A stretch of 64,000 nt of DNA from Methanoculleus thermophilus (lineage in GTDB: Archaea > Halobacteriota > Methanomicrobia > Methanomicrobiales > Methanoculleaceae): the NCBI RefSeq assembly GCF_001571405.1, contig NZ_BCNX01000006.1, positions 459,135 through 523,134 on the forward strand. Direction: 5' to 3'. The stretch's first letter is position 1, and each line of letters starts with the position of its first letter. Position numbers and translations under genes: made by a program. Below, one piece after another: positions 53,852 through 63,818 of this stretch. The notes under the pieces are model-generated. The model worked only from the letters and a program-made list of their open reading frames with translations, did no database searches and was not told the origin of the DNA.

Positions 53852-54499
53852 ATGTACTTTCACGCGCTCATTCCCTTTAAGCCGGTAAACCCAAAAACGC
53901 GTCTCTCCTGCATATTGAACCAGGAGGAGCGGGAGGCGTTCGCCCGGGCGATGCTTGAAGATGTGATCGCCGCTGTGCTAAAGTCCGGGTGCAGCGCCAC
54001 TCTGCTCTGCACACATCCCTTCAAACATGAAAACGCGCTCGTCGCTGTTCGAAAAGAATCCCTGAATGATGCGATCAACTGGGCGCTTGAGCAGTTTCAT
54101 TGCCCGGCGCTTATCATCATGGCCGATCTCCCCCTGGTGACGGCCGGGGATATTCAACGGCTGATTCGCACCGAGAAGGATATGGCAATCGTGCCGGGGC
54201 GGGGTGGCGGGACAAACGTCATATTCTTAAAAAAGCCGCAGTGCTTCCACGCCGACTTTTACGGGGCAAGTTTCCTCGACCACCTGCGGGTTGCGGAGGA
54301 ATGCGGTTTCTCCGTCGAGGTCATCGACTCGTTCAGGATGTCGACCGATATCGATGAGAAAGAAGACCTGGTCGAGATCCTCATTCACGGAAAAGGAAGA
54401 AAAAGCAGGGAGTTCCTGGAGAGATTAGGATTCTCTATTGTTCTTGACGAGAAGGGTCGGGTTGGTGTGCAGCGCGGCCCCCATAAAGAGGCACTCTGA
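53852..54499 (+). CDS. cofC: 2-phospho-L-lactate guanylyltransferase
   Basis: 215 residues. ALIPFKPVNPKTRLSCILNQ matches the nucleotidyltransferase start of CofC, and MADLPLVTAGDI with VPGRGGGTNVI supply the metal and nucleotide sites. It activates 2-phospholactate (or a relative) to make the F420 side-chain donor. It lies between cofG and cofE on the opposite strand and its last 75 bp overlap the 3' end of cofE. Confidence 0.94.
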   Translation: MYFHALIPFKPVNPKTRLSCILNQEEREAFARAMLEDVIAAVLKSGCSATLLCTHPFKHENALVAVRKESLNDAINWALEQFHCPALIIMADLPLVTAGDIQRLIRTEKDMAIVPGRGGGTNVIFLKKPQCFHADFYGASFLDHLRVAEECGFSVEVIDSFRMSTDIDEKEDLVEILIHGKGRKSREFLERLGFSIVLDEKGRVGVQRGPHKEAL

Positions 54500-55231
54500 G
54501 GCATCGATGGTGGCCACCCCCTGGTAGTCGCCGATAGGAAGCCCAATCCCGCGCACCACGGCGGCGGGGACACATTCACCTGCCTCCCCCATCACGAGTT
54601 CGGCGGCGGATGCGATACAGTCTGCCACCGCTCTCTTCGTGACCTCAAGTTTGCGGCCGAAGAGATCAGTCTTCCCGCGCTCATCGATCACCGAGGGGAC
54701 GCCCGAACACCCGATGGCAACCCCGCTGCACCCCAGCCGCATCGCGTGCGTTCGCGAGTCGACGATGATGACCGCGATATCCACCCCCGACCGGTCGGTG
54801 ATTGCAGCGCGTATTCGTGCCGCGGATGCATCCGGGTTGATGGGCAGGAGAACGACGGAGCCGGGCGGAGCGTTTGAGGCGTCTATCCCTGCGTTTGGAA
54901 GGAGCGTCCCGTTCTTCATACTGAGCAGGAATCCGGGGATGCCCCCGACGATCCGATCGCTCTCCCGGAGCACCACCTCGACAAGGCGGGGATCCATCCT
55001 GTAATCTTCTGCGAGCCGGAGCGCTTCTGCCGATGGTTCGATATCGGCAAGTTTCGTGACCCTGCCCTCGGCGGTGGCCACAGCGGACTCTGCAATGACC
55101 ACGATATCCCCGTCCTCGAAGCCCCGGCATCCCTGGTCTTCGGCGGCCAGGATAAGGTGCGCGGCAATGTCGTCGCCGGGACGGATCAGTGGGGTTGCAA
55201 GCCCGTAGACTGAAAACGATGGTGCTGTCAT
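54425..55231 (-). CDS. cofE: Coenzyme F420-0:L-glutamate ligase
   Basis: 268 residues. GDIVVIAESAVATAEGRVTK, LVEVVLRESDRIV, PNAGIDASNAPPGSVVLLPI and VIIVDSRTHAMR are CofE blocks for GTP, metal and substrate. It adds one or two glutamates to F420-0. The gene starts inside the end of folP and ends antisense to the last 75 bp of cofC. Confidence 0.95.
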   Translation of the reverse strand: MTAPSFSVYGLATPLIRPGDDIAAHLILAAEDQGCRGFEDGDIVVIAESAVATAEGRVTKLADIEPSAEALRLAEDYRMDPRLVEVVLRESDRIVGGIPGFLLSMKNGTLLPNAGIDASNAPPGSVVLLPINPDASAARIRAAITDRSGVDIAVIIVDSRTHAMRLGCSGVAIGCSGVPSVIDERGKTDLFGRKLEVTKRAVADCIASAAELVMGEAGECVPAAVVRGIGLPIGDYQGVATIDASECLFMGAALHTNPTLLVKNNRES

Positions 55232-56043
55232 GTTTTCCTCATCTTTGAATAGACTCGCAGGAGGTCGGCGGTCTCTGCCACGTCATGGCACCGCACAACG
55301 GCCGCTCCCGCCTCAACGAGCATCATCGTGAGCGCGAGGGTGCCTGCGAGCCGCTCATCAGGTTCTTTTCCGAGCAGGTCCCCGATGAATGTCTTCCTTG
55401 AGACCGCGGCAAGCACCGGGCGGCCGAACTTTGTGAATGCCGCAAAATTCCTGCAGAGTTCCCAGTCATCTTCACTTGTTCTCTCCGGAATCCATCGCCC
55501 GATACCGGGGTCAAGGACGTACTCGTCAATCTCAAAACGCGCGCAACGGGTTACGACCGTCTCAAGCGCGGCGATGGTTGCCGAAAGCCCGACAGCGTCG
55601 CCGGGCTCCTTGAAACTTGCCATCGCAAATACCGGCAGCCCGGAATCGGCGATGGCCCTGGCGTATCGCTCGTCAGCAAGCCCGGAGATATCGTTTACGG
55701 CATGAATGTCGTGGCGAAGACAGGTCTCGAGCACCTCGGGGTAGCGGGTGTCCACCGATATGGTGATCCCGGTCCCGTCGAGTTCGGAGAGCGCTGCGTC
55801 CATGCGTTTTGCCTCCTCGGCGGGGGTGAGGGGAGGGGAGCCCGGGGCCGTGCTCCGGGCACCGAGATCGATCATATCGGCGCCAGTCTTGAGCATGGCA
55901 AGAGCCCTATCGTAGATCCTCCCGATCGGGGTGAAGGAGCCCCGGTAAAACGACTCGGGGCTACAGTTGATGACGCCCATCAGGCGAACAGGAGCACCAC
56001 CGCCGATCCGGAGGCGGTTTACAACCGTACTGTGCTGTCGCAT
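55228..56043 (-). CDS. folP: Dihydropteroate synthase-like protein
   Basis: 271 residues. [54 protein letters not shown] and [10 protein letters not shown] are DHPS blocks. In methanogens this type may act in tetrahydromethanopterin assembly (7,8-dihydropterin condensation) rather than folate. Its 5' end overlaps folD by 25 bp, and cofE overlaps its 3' end by 4 bp, so this is a coupled C1-carrier operon. Confidence 0.9.
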   Translation of the reverse strand: MRQHSTVVNRLRIGGGAPVRLMGVINCSPESFYRGSFTPIGRIYDRALAMLKTGADMIDLGARSTAPGSPPLTPAEEAKRMDAALSELDGTGITISVDTRYPEVLETCLRHDIHAVNDISGLADERYARAIADSGLPVFAMASFKEPGDAVGLSATIAALETVVTRCARFEIDEYVLDPGIGRWIPERTSEDDWELCRNFAAFTKFGRPVLAAVSRKTFIGDLLGKEPDERLAGTLALTMMLVEAGAAVVRCHDVAETADLLRVYSKMRKT

Positions 56044-56870
56044 GTCCTCAGCTTGGCTGCCTTGAAGGTATTCTCCATCAGCGTCGCGATCGTCATGGGG
56101 CCGACGCCGCCGGGGACCGGAGTTATTGCTCCAGCACGGTCACGCACCGCTTCAAAATCAACATCACCGCAGAGTTTCCCCTGCTCGTCGTGGTTGATAC
56201 CGACGTCGATAACCGTCGCTCCTTCCTTGACCATGTCCGGTTTGACAAACTTCGCTCTTCCAACCGCACTGATGAGAATGTCAGCACTTCTCATCTCGGC
56301 CTCGAGGTTCCTCGTCTTTGAGTGGCAGATCGTGACGGTTGCGTCGGCATTCAGGAGCAGGGCGGCCATGGGTCTTCCAACATCGATGCTCCGCCCGACG
56401 ACCACCGCTCTCTGCCCTGCGGTTGGGATCGCATACTCTTTGAGGATCGTCATGATCCCCTGTGGGGTGCAGGGGGCAAAGACCGGGCTTCCGGCAAGGA
56501 GTCTCCCGAGGTTGCAGGGGTGGAACCCGTCCACGTCTTTCTCGGGCGCAACCGCCTCGATGACACGGGTGGTGTCGACCTGTGCCGGGAGCGGCAGCTG
56601 GACCAGAATGCCGTCGATGTCGGGATCGTTGTTGAGGCGGTTGATCGTCTCGAGCACCCGCTCAGTCGTGGCATCCTCCGGGAGTTCGATCCCGATCGAC
56701 CCGATCCCGACCCGCTCGCACGCCCGATGCTTCATGCGGACGTACATCTGCGATGCAGGGTCCGTTCCTACGATGACGGTTGCGAGGCGGGGATAGAGTC
56801 TGGACTCCTCTATCTGCTCTTTGAGGATCTCAAGCCTCTTTTCCGAGACTGCTTTGCCATCAAGTATCAT
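56019..56870 (-). CDS. folD: Methylenetetrahydrofolate dehydrogenase/cyclohydrolase
   Basis: 283 residues. [28 protein letters not shown] (the active-site K region), [11 protein letters not shown] and [20 protein letters not shown] identify FolD. It interconverts methylene- and formyl-tetrahydrofolate. Methanogens use H4MPT for energy, so FolD here probably serves biosynthetic C1 transfers, with GlyA immediately upstream. It overlaps glyA by 4 bp. Confidence 0.94.
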   Translation of the reverse strand: MILDGKAVSEKRLEILKEQIEESRLYPRLATVIVGTDPASQMYVRMKHRACERVGIGSIGIELPEDATTERVLETINRLNNDPDIDGILVQLPLPAQVDTTRVIEAVAPEKDVDGFHPCNLGRLLAGSPVFAPCTPQGIMTILKEYAIPTAGQRAVVVGRSIDVGRPMAALLLNADATVTICHSKTRNLEAEMRSADILISAVGRAKFVKPDMVKEGATVIDVGINHDEQGKLCGDVDFEAVRDRAGAITPVPGGVGPMTIATLMENTFKAAKLRTCDSTVRL

Positions 56871-58138
56871 GAGACTTCAGGGTAAAGGGGATACTTGCTC
56901 GCAAGAGCAATAACCTCTTCTCTCACTTCGTTGATCGCTTTCTTTGAGGTCCGGTCTTTAGCGATATCCTTGATGACCCGGGCGATCCAGTGTCCGATCT
57001 GCTTCATCTCCTCCTCTTTCATGCCGCGGGAGGTGACGGCAGGCGTGCCGATTCTAAGCCCGCTCGTCACAAAGGGACTGAGCTGTTCTCGGGGGATGGT
57101 GTTCTTGTTCACGGTGATGCCTGCTTCCCCGAGGGCAACCTCGGCCGCGAGGCCCGTAAGGTGCTCGCCGTTGGTGGAGACGCCTGTGAGGTCGAGGAGG
57201 ATGAGGTGGTTGTCGGTGCCGCCGGAGACGAGGTCGAGCCCTTCTTCTGCGAGGACATTTGCCATTGTCTGCGCGTTCTTGACAACCTGTTTGCAGTAGT
57301 CCTTATACGCGGGAGTCAGCGCTTCCTTGAAGCAGACCGCCTTTGCGGCGATGATGTGCATCAGGGGGCCGCCCTGCATGCCCGGGAAGACGGACTTGTC
57401 GATGGCTGCGGCATCTTCCTTGCTGCACATGATGGCGCCGCCGCGGGGGCCGCGCAGGGTCTTGTGCGTCGTCGTCGTCACAATATCTACGACTCCGACC
57501 GGGGAGTTGTGGTATCCGGTCGCGCAGAGTCCGGCAATATGGGCGATATCGGCCATGCACCGCGCGCCGACGCTCTCTGCGATCTCCTGGAACGCCTTAA
57601 AGTCGATCTCGCGTGGGTAGGCGCTTGCACCGCAGACGATCATCTGTGGTTTGATGATCCGTGCCATCTCCTCGATGGCCGCGTAGTCGAGTCTCTCCGT
57701 CTCCGGGTCGACACCGTAGTGGAAGATGGAATACCAGCGCCCGGTGATGTTGACTGGCGAGCCGTGAGAAAGATGGCCGCCCTGGGTGAGGCTCTGGCTC
57801 ATAATCTTGTCCTTATAGTTGAGGTAGGCGAAGTAGACCGCCTGATTTGCCTGACTTCCTGAGTGTGGCTGGACGTTCGCATGCTCGGCACCGAAGAGCC
57901 GGCACAGCCGGTCGCGCGCCAGGTTCTCCACCATGTCGTGGAACTCGCAACCGCCATAGTAGCGCTTGCTGGGATACCCCTCGGCGTACTTATTGGTCAT
58001 GATAGAGCCCATTGCTTCGAGAACCGCCTTGCTGACAACGTTTTCGGAGGCAATAAGTTCCAGCCCATTGATCTGACGCAGGCGCTCTTTCTCGATGAGG
58101 TCTGCGACTTCTGGATCGAAGTTTGCCAGACTAGACAT
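56867..58138 (-). CDS. glyA: Serine hydroxymethyltransferase
   Basis: 423 residues. [38 protein letters not shown] and the PLP lysine in [13 protein letters not shown] are standard. It splits serine to glycine and a C1 unit on a pterin carrier; SerA at 40503 supplies serine. It is the first gene of glyA-folD-folP-cofE, with AT-rich promoter DNA upstream. Confidence 0.97.
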   Translation of the reverse strand: MSSLANFDPEVADLIEKERLRQINGLELIASENVVSKAVLEAMGSIMTNKYAEGYPSKRYYGGCEFHDMVENLARDRLCRLFGAEHANVQPHSGSQANQAVYFAYLNYKDKIMSQSLTQGGHLSHGSPVNITGRWYSIFHYGVDPETERLDYAAIEEMARIIKPQMIVCGASAYPREIDFKAFQEIAESVGARCMADIAHIAGLCATGYHNSPVGVVDIVTTTTHKTLRGPRGGAIMCSKEDAAAIDKSVFPGMQGGPLMHIIAAKAVCFKEALTPAYKDYCKQVVKNAQTMANVLAEEGLDLVSGGTDNHLILLDLTGVSTNGEHLTGLAAEVALGEAGITVNKNTIPREQLSPFVTSGLRIGTPAVTSRGMKEEEMKQIGHWIARVIKDIAKDRTSKKAINEVREEVIALASKYPLYPEVS

Positions 58139-58327
58139 ATTAAAAAAGGTTGCTTTGGAGAGGTAATATTCTTTCTTTTGCGCGGGTTCGTTTACACGGA
58201 TGAGTTACCCGGGGCTGCGGATTTTTCTCTCGGTTATGGCCTGGATAAAATGTAATAATTCTTCTTTCCGGGATTCTATAGTAATATTATTACGTAACTA
58301 TTATCAAGGATTAGTTTGAGGGAGATA
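58139..58327. promoter_or_regulatory. Divergent promoter region between glyA and the smc operon
   Basis: AT-rich DNA includes AATGTAATAATTC, TATAGTAATATTATTACG and ACTATTATC stretches at about 58250-58310, giving TATA elements toward both genes. TAATATTATTA is itself palindromic. No other gene is seen. Confidence 0.45.
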
Positions 58328-58984
58328 ATGGCGCAGAAAGATGCAAGGATACGGTTTCTTGAGCGAGAACTCGCGGAACGCGAGAAAGAGATGGAGAAGA
58401 TGAGGGAATACGAAATGCCGGTGGCGCCGGAAACGGACAACGAATACCTGCGCGATCTGGAGAGGAGGATACAGGATCTTGAGGCCATGGAGAGAGGGGG
58501 GCAGGATCTTGGGGCATTGGAGCGGAGAGTACGGGATCTCGAAGCCCTGGTGAAAGGTCTGATGGAGGAGGTCCTGGATCTCAAGACTGTGGTCATGAGA
58601 CTCTCTAAAGAGAGGGATGAACAGAGAAAGGTGCCGCCGGTGACGGAGGGGAAGAAGACCGAGGTCACCATCAAAGCCGAGCCCCGCCCCGGAGTTGAGC
58701 CCCGGACCCCTGTGCGCCCGGTAGAGGTACAGGTACAGTCGGCCCGGCCCGCCCCTGAAGCATCAGAACTTGAACTGATCATGCAGAACGACGGGACGCT
58801 GAAGCCGGAGATTAGGAGACCTTCAGAGTACATCGTCGCGAGCACGAGACCCGGGACACTCCCGGTGCAGGGACGGAGGATGGGTGGCAGGATGGCCGAT
58901 CGGAAGGCCTTCGTTGAGCAGAAGAAGCGTGTAATTGACGATATCATCCAGGCTGAGGATGACACACTTGACCTTGATCGGTAG
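58328..58984 (+). CDS. Coiled-coil protein upstream of smc
   Basis: About 218 residues. The first ~120 are heptad-rich: RIRFLERELAEREKEMEKMR, EYLRDLERRIQDLEAM and ALVKGLMEEVLDLKTVVMRL. A Pro/Val-rich linker follows, then ELELIMQNDGTLKPEIRRPS and a basic/acidic tail. GGGAG close before ATG 58328 sets the start; TTG 58316 is in frame. It lies 17 bp before smc, so a condensin or chromosome-organising role is likely by context. I do not recognise a named family. Confidence 0.75.
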   Translation: MAQKDARIRFLERELAEREKEMEKMREYEMPVAPETDNEYLRDLERRIQDLEAMERGGQDLGALERRVRDLEALVKGLMEEVLDLKTVVMRLSKERDEQRKVPPVTEGKKTEVTIKAEPRPGVEPRTPVRPVEVQVQSARPAPEASELELIMQNDGTLKPEIRRPSEYIVASTRPGTLPVQGRRMGGRMADRKAFVEQKKRVIDDIIQAEDDTLDLDR

Positions 58985-59001
58985 CGAAAGGAGCCTGATC
59001 C

Positions 59002-62000
59002 TTGTACATCACGCAGCTTGAGATCGACAACTTCAAGTCTTTCGCCAGAAGGACGAAGATTCCATTTTTTGAAGGGTTCACCGTCATCTCAGGCCCGAAC
59101 GGATCCGGGAAGAGCAATATCATCGACAGCATTCTCTTCGTCCTGGCTCTCTCGGGTGCACGAGGACTGCGCGCCGAGAAACTGACGGATCTGATCAACG
59201 TTAACTCCGGAAAGAACACCGCAGAGGTGACGATCACATTCTCTGACGGCACAACGATCCGTCGCCGGATCAAACGGACCCCGACGGGCTACTATAGTTA
59301 CAATTACTTGAATAACCGTCTCTGCAAGCAGAGTGATGTCCTCGAGTACCTCGCGAAGTACGGGATCAAACCGGAAGGCTACAACGTCGTGATGCAGGGT
59401 GATATCACCCGCATCATGGAGATGAGCGATGGGGAACGCCGCAAGATCATCGATGAGATCGCAGGCGTCGCCGAGTTCGATCACAAGCGTGACCAGGCTC
59501 TCTCGGAACTTGAGGTGGTCCGGGAGCGTATTGAGCGAGAGGAGATCCTCCTCTCCGAACTGATAGCGAGACTGGATGCGCTTCAGCACGAGCGCGATCA
59601 GGCGATGGAGTACCGGCGCTGGCAGGAGAAACTCGATCACCTTACTCGATGCAGGGGAGCGGCGCTTGTGCGACAGAAAGAGGGTGAGATCGGCACCCTC
59701 CAGAACCTTATACTTGACCGGCAGGCGGAGCTCGAGCGCATCACCGGTGAGGCTGAGACTCTCAAGGCGAGAATTGATGAGGCACGCAGCCGCCAGAAGG
59801 CCGTTGACGAGGATATCAACCGCAAGAGCGGTCCCGAGTACCTGGAACTTGTCGGGCGGCTCGAGGAGGCGCGAGGCAGCATCAAGATTGCCGAGCAGAC
59901 TATTGAGCGCCTGAAATCAGCCCGGGATGAGAACCTTGAGACGGTCCAGCGGATCTACATGGACAGCAAGCGCGCCGAGGCGAAGGTGGAGGAGTGTACC
60001 GGGCAGATCCGCAACCTCTCGATCGACCGGTCGAATCTCGCAATGGAACTTGCGGCGCAGCGAGAGAGAATGCAGGCGGTCGAGGCGCGCATCGCAAGCG
60101 AGAGCAAGGAGGTTGAAGGGGTCAAGGACCAGCTCTTTGCCCTGATGCAGGACCTTGAGGGCAAGAAGGAACTCCGCTCGAAGATACTCCGTGAGCAGGA
60201 TATCTTCATCGAGAAGAGCCGGATGCGGACATCGGAGCGTGAGCGTCTGGAGGCGCGCATCCGGCAGATTGAGGAGGAACTTGAGAACAAGCAGGCGCAG
60301 GTCGCGGACTACTCTTCCTGCATGGCCGATTGTGAGGCACAGAAACGGCAGATCGAGCGCGATCTCTCCGAGACCGAGAGTGCGCTCTTCGCGCGGCGGT
60401 CGACACTGGACCGGTTAAAGAAAGAGATCCGGGAGACCGAGCAGAACCTGATGCGCCTTGAAGCGCAGCAGCAGGCGCAGGGCGATGCCGGCGGAAAGGC
60501 GATGGATGTCATTCTTGGGATGGAGGGCGTCCACGGCACCGTTGCCCAGCTCGGGAGGGCGCCGCCGGAGTACGCCACGGCGCTCAATGTGGCGGCGATG
60601 GGCCGGCTCCGCTGGGTGATCGTCGATACCGATGCGGTGGCCTCCGATGCTATTCGCTACTTAAAGGAGAACCGCCTTGGACGGATCACCTTCCTGCCGC
60701 TCAATAAACTCCGCCCCCCGATCCTCTCGCCGCTTGAGGCCGATCCCGGGATCATCGGTTACGCGGTCGACCTTCTCGAGTTCGACCCGGCGTTTGAGCG
60801 TGCGTTCCAGGTTGTCTTCGGCGCGACGGTGGTGGTGGACACCCTCGAGCGGGCCCGGCGGTTGATGGGCCGGTACAAGATGGTCACCCTTGATGGGGAA
60901 CTCGTCGAGAAGAGCGGTGCCATGACCGGTGGGTCCCAGACCAAGCAGGTCCGGGGATTCGGTGTGGCGGTCGACGATGAGATCATGCGAGTCCGCGCGA
61001 CGCTTGCCGGTCTTGAGGCTGAGGCTGCAGAGGTTGATGCGTCCATACGCCGTTATACGGCGGCCGCTGAGGCGAAGCGGGCTGAGCGGAGCACCCTTGA
61101 TGAACAGATTGCCCGCTACCGGATGCTTGTCGAGGAGTTCCAGAAACGTATCGAAGTCCTTGCGGGGGAGAAACAGACTCTGGCCGCGACCTTACAGGAG
61201 ATGTCTGACGCCGCAAAGACGGGTGGTGAGGAACTTGCGCGGCTTGAGGCGGATCTCGACCGGACGAGCGGTGAGATCGCCCGGCTCTCGGCTGAGGTGG
61301 ATGCTCTCAAGAAGAAACTTGACGATACCGAGATCCCGGCTCTTACTGAGCAGTATGAGGGTCTCCGAAGATCCGTCGAGGATATAGAGCGCCGGCTCCG
61401 GAACAAGGATGCGGATATCAATGATGCCAAGCGCGAGCGGCAGCACTTCTTAAACCGCATGGAGGAACTTGCTGCCGAGCGGAGCCGCCTCGAAGCGAAG
61501 AACCAGGAGATTGCTGCCGATATCACAGCGGCCGGAGAACAGATCGAGAACCAGCGCCGCTTGATTGTCCAGCTTGAGGCACGCCAGAAGGAGTTCTCCG
61601 ATGAACTTGCAGGACTTCGCGATGAGCGTGATCGCATCCTCGATGAGATCCGGGAACTCGACCGGCAGGCCCTCGAACTCTCTGGTGCGGTGGAGCGTGC
61701 CCGGATGCAGATCGATGCGCTCAAGGAGCGGGAGCGCTCGCTTCTCTCGGAACTTGAGGTGCTCAAAGAACAGGCCGGCGACGTGGAGACAGACCTTGAC
61801 CTCGCCGCAATCGATGCCGGGATTGCAGAAGCCGAGCAGGCGATCAAAAAGATCGGCGCGGTGAATATGCTCGCAATCGAGGAGTGCGACCGCGTCGCGG
61901 CACGTGTCGAGGAGAGGACTGAAAAGAAGGAGGTGCTCTCGCGCGAGCGGACGATGCTGTTAGAGCGGATCGAGAAGTACGAGGAGATGAAGTACGATGC

Positions 62001-62445
62001 GTTCATGACGGCATTCAATGCGATTGATGCGAACTTCCAGAGGATCTTTGCGCGACTGACCGACGGGAGCGGGAAACTGGTTCTTGATAACGAGGAGGAC
62101 CCGTTCTCGGGTGGCATGACGTTTGCAGTGCAGCCGCGCGGCAAGAAGGTTCACCTTCTTTCGGCGCTCTCCGGCGGTGAGAAGTCTCTCACCACGCTTG
62201 CGTTCATCTTTGCGATTCAGCAGTATATGCCCGCGCCGTTTTATGCGCTGGACGAGGTGGATATGTTCCTTGACGGGAGCAATGTCGGCCGGATCGCTGC
62301 CATGATCAGCGATCTCACCGGGAGTGCGCAGTCAATCATTGTCTCGCTCCGAAAGCCGATGATCGAGCGCGCCGATCGCATTGTGGGCGTGACGATCCGC
62401 CCGGACAAGAGTACGTACGTGACCGGTGTACAGAACAATGGATGA
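59002..62445 (+). CDS. smc: Chromosome segregation SMC ATPase
   Basis: 1147 residues. The N-terminal head has YITQLEIDNFKSFARRTKIP and Walker A GPNGSGKSN (~31). Two long coiled coils flank a hinge at ~505-660 (GMEGVHGTVAQLGRAPPEYA; RLGRITFLPLNKLRPP; GATVVVDTLERARRL). The C-terminal head has signature LSALSGGEKSLTTLAFIFAI and Walker B PFYALDEVDMFLDG. SMC dimers organise and separate chromosomes with ScpA. TTG 59002 is the start, eight bases after AAAGGAG. The stop overlaps scpA. Confidence 0.97.
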   Translation: MYITQLEIDNFKSFARRTKIPFFEGFTVISGPNGSGKSNIIDSILFVLALSGARGLRAEKLTDLINVNSGKNTAEVTITFSDGTTIRRRIKRTPTGYYSYNYLNNRLCKQSDVLEYLAKYGIKPEGYNVVMQGDITRIMEMSDGERRKIIDEIAGVAEFDHKRDQALSELEVVRERIEREEILLSELIARLDALQHERDQAMEYRRWQEKLDHLTRCRGAALVRQKEGEIGTLQNLILDRQAELERITGEAETLKARIDEARSRQKAVDEDINRKSGPEYLELVGRLEEARGSIKIAEQTIERLKSARDENLETVQRIYMDSKRAEAKVEECTGQIRNLSIDRSNLAMELAAQRERMQAVEARIASESKEVEGVKDQLFALMQDLEGKKELRSKILREQDIFIEKSRMRTSERERLEARIRQIEEELENKQAQVADYSSCMADCEAQKRQIERDLSETESALFARRSTLDRLKKEIRETEQNLMRLEAQQQAQGDAGGKAMDVILGMEGVHGTVAQLGRAPPEYATALNVAAMGRLRWVIVDTDAVASDAIRYLKENRLGRITFLPLNKLRPPILSPLEADPGIIGYAVDLLEFDPAFERAFQVVFGATVVVDTLERARRLMGRYKMVTLDGELVEKSGAMTGGSQTKQVRGFGVAVDDEIMRVRATLAGLEAEAAEVDASIRRYTAAAEAKRAERSTLDEQIARYRMLVEEFQKRIEVLAGEKQTLAATLQEMSDAAKTGGEELARLEADLDRTSGEIARLSAEVDALKKKLDDTEIPALTEQYEGLRRSVEDIERRLRNKDADINDAKRERQHFLNRMEELAAERSRLEAKNQEIAADITAAGEQIENQRRLIVQLEARQKEFSDELAGLRDERDRILDEIRELDRQALELSGAVERARMQIDALKERERSLLSELEVLKEQAGDVETDLDLAAIDAGIAEAEQAIKKIGAVNMLAIEECDRVAARVEERTEKKEVLSRERTMLLERIEKYEEMKYDAFMTAFNAIDANFQRIFARLTDGSGKLVLDNEEDPFSGGMTFAVQPRGKKVHLLSALSGGEKSLTTLAFIFAIQQYMPAPFYALDEVDMFLDGSNVGRIAAMISDLTGSAQSIIVSLRKPMIERADRIVGVTIRPDKSTYVTGVQNNG

Positions 62446-63190
62446 GGAGCCAGTTGAGATCCTGGTCGGCATGGCCGAGCGCGGCGAGATCGATCCCTGG
62501 AACATCGATATCGTGGATGTGACCGACCGGTTCCTCGCCGAACTCGACCGAAGGAAGGAACTGGACCTGCGGGTCTCGGGAAGGACGCTCTTTTATGCTG
62601 CGTGCCTCTTGCGCCTTAAGTCGGAGCACCTCGAGGGCCGGGATGAGGAGGAAGAGGAGTATGCTCTTGATGAGGAGGATGAGGCGCTCGGTGATCTTGA
62701 CTTCGGGTTCGAATCAGGTGGCGGGATGGAGCCGATTGATCGCCTTGAGCGGGAGATCAAGCGCCGCCTGGGACGAAAGAACCTGCGAGAACGTCCACCG
62801 GTTACGCTCTATGAACTCATCAAGCAGTTGAAGACGGCGGAGAAAGAGCAGCGCCGAAGGCAGCGAAGAAGGGCGACTGTTGCCCGGGAGCCTGATCTCG
62901 ATCTCAACGCGAAGGATGTCGTGGCGGTGGCGCACGATGAGGGATACCAGAAGGCTGTCGGTGTCGTGATGAAAGGCTACCGGGAGGCCGCGCGGGAGGG
63001 AGGTGTCCTGACGCTTGATGCTCTCTCAAAGGCCATGGGTCAGTCCCGGCGCGAGGTCTATATTCCGCTCCTTTTTCTTATGCTGGAGGGTAAACTTGTA
63101 CTCTGGCAGGATGAGTTCTTCGGTGAGATCTATGTGAGCGATCGGTTACCCCCCCGTGATGCGGAGAGTGAGACTCCGGCTCGCGAATGA
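62438..63190 (+). CDS. scpA: Segregation and condensation protein A
   Basis: About 250 residues. EEPVEILVGMAERGEIDPWN and IDIVDVTDRFLAELDRRKEL open the kleisin N domain, with an acidic central stretch (DEEEEEYALDEEDEALGDLD), then LSKAMGQSRREVYIPLLFLM of the C-terminal winged helix. It bridges the SMC heads. ATG 62438 lies inside the smc stop, so the two are coupled. No scpB is seen in the remaining window. Confidence 0.92.
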   Translation: MDEEPVEILVGMAERGEIDPWNIDIVDVTDRFLAELDRRKELDLRVSGRTLFYAACLLRLKSEHLEGRDEEEEEYALDEEDEALGDLDFGFESGGGMEPIDRLEREIKRRLGRKNLRERPPVTLYELIKQLKTAEKEQRRRQRRRATVAREPDLDLNAKDVVAVAHDEGYQKAVGVVMKGYREAAREGGVLTLDALSKAMGQSRREVYIPLLFLMLEGKLVLWQDEFFGEIYVSDRLPPRDAESETPARE

Positions 63191-63368
63191 ACGGTAAGTG
63201 CCGCGAACCCTCTGATTTTTGCAACGATTATGGTTGATTCTGGTCTGCGCTCCTGCGCGCGAGGCAACTAATTCTGTGCTTTACATATATACTCATGCCC
63301 CTGGTGTTGTGAGAACGGGGAGAGTTTAGGTGTCGATCTCGGCTCCGGATGCATGGTAGGGGTAAATG

Positions 63369-63400
63369 TATAAATACTAAAATGAACCACCTATTGTGGT
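63369..63400 (+). promoter_or_regulatory. TATA box with following hairpin (first of a series)
   Basis: TATAAATA at 63369-63376, then ACCAC/GTGGT arms around CTATT at 63386-63400. It is the first of several TATA-plus-hairpin units in the non-coding right end. Confidence 0.45.
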
Positions 63401-63422
63401 CAAATCGGAGTAATTCACGTAT

Positions 63423-63519
63423 CAGATCCTGCTTTTGTGCAGAATCTGCTTCGTATCCGATGTTCATGGGGGTCCAAGCGTTCTGCTTGGATCCGACGGG
63501 GCCGGGAAAGTTTTATATA
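63423..63519 (+). promoter_or_regulatory. Hairpins followed by a strong TATA box
   Basis: CAGATCCTGC/GCAGAATCTG imperfect arms lie at 63423-63448. GGGTCCAAGC at 63470-63479 pairs with GCTTGGATCC at 63485-63494 (one G-T), and TTTATATA at 63512-63519 is a strong TATA box. Confidence 0.5.
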
Positions 63520-63650
63520 ACATTGGTTACAACATAGTAAGGCTGTGCTGTCAGGGGCTCTGGATCGTGCAGCCCGATATGGGTGGTCTGGTCCGTGCCC
63601 CTCAACTGCTGTGAGGGGCCAAGTTCTGGCTTGGCTCTGATGCGGGTTGA

Positions 63651-63718
63651 CAATGTTTATATGCTTCAAAGTTCAACATCTAGTCTCAAAAAAAGGGGTT
63701 CTCGTTGAGTTTTGAAGC
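63651..63718 (+). promoter_or_regulatory. Promoter unit with CAATGTTTATATG and long stem
   Basis: CAATGTTT at 63651-63658 overlaps the TATA box TTTATATG at 63656-63663. GCTTCAAAGTTCAAC at 63663-63677 and GTTGAGTTTTGAAGC at 63704-63718 are inverted at 13 of 15 positions, so the early transcript would fold. Confidence 0.55.
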
Positions 63719-63736
63719 GAGACCTGAAGCAGAGAC

Positions 63737-63770
63737 GCAATGTTTATATGTAATGAAGAACAAACATTGC
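63737..63770 (+). promoter_or_regulatory. Second CAATGTTTATATG promoter inside a 9-bp inverted repeat
   Basis: GCAATGTTT at 63737-63745 and AAACATTGC at 63762-63770 are perfect inverted repeats enclosing the TATA box TTTATATG (63743-63750). Binding of a dimeric protein here would occlude the promoter. Confidence 0.55.
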
Positions 63771-63818
63771 TTCCTGCGTGGGTGAAGACTGATTTCCCTG
63801 CACCCAAAGGATATGAGG

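Noticed and set aside
61116..62144. 342-codon frame opposite smc
   Set aside because: Ser/Arg-rich low-complexity translation typical of the antisense of coiled-coil codons.
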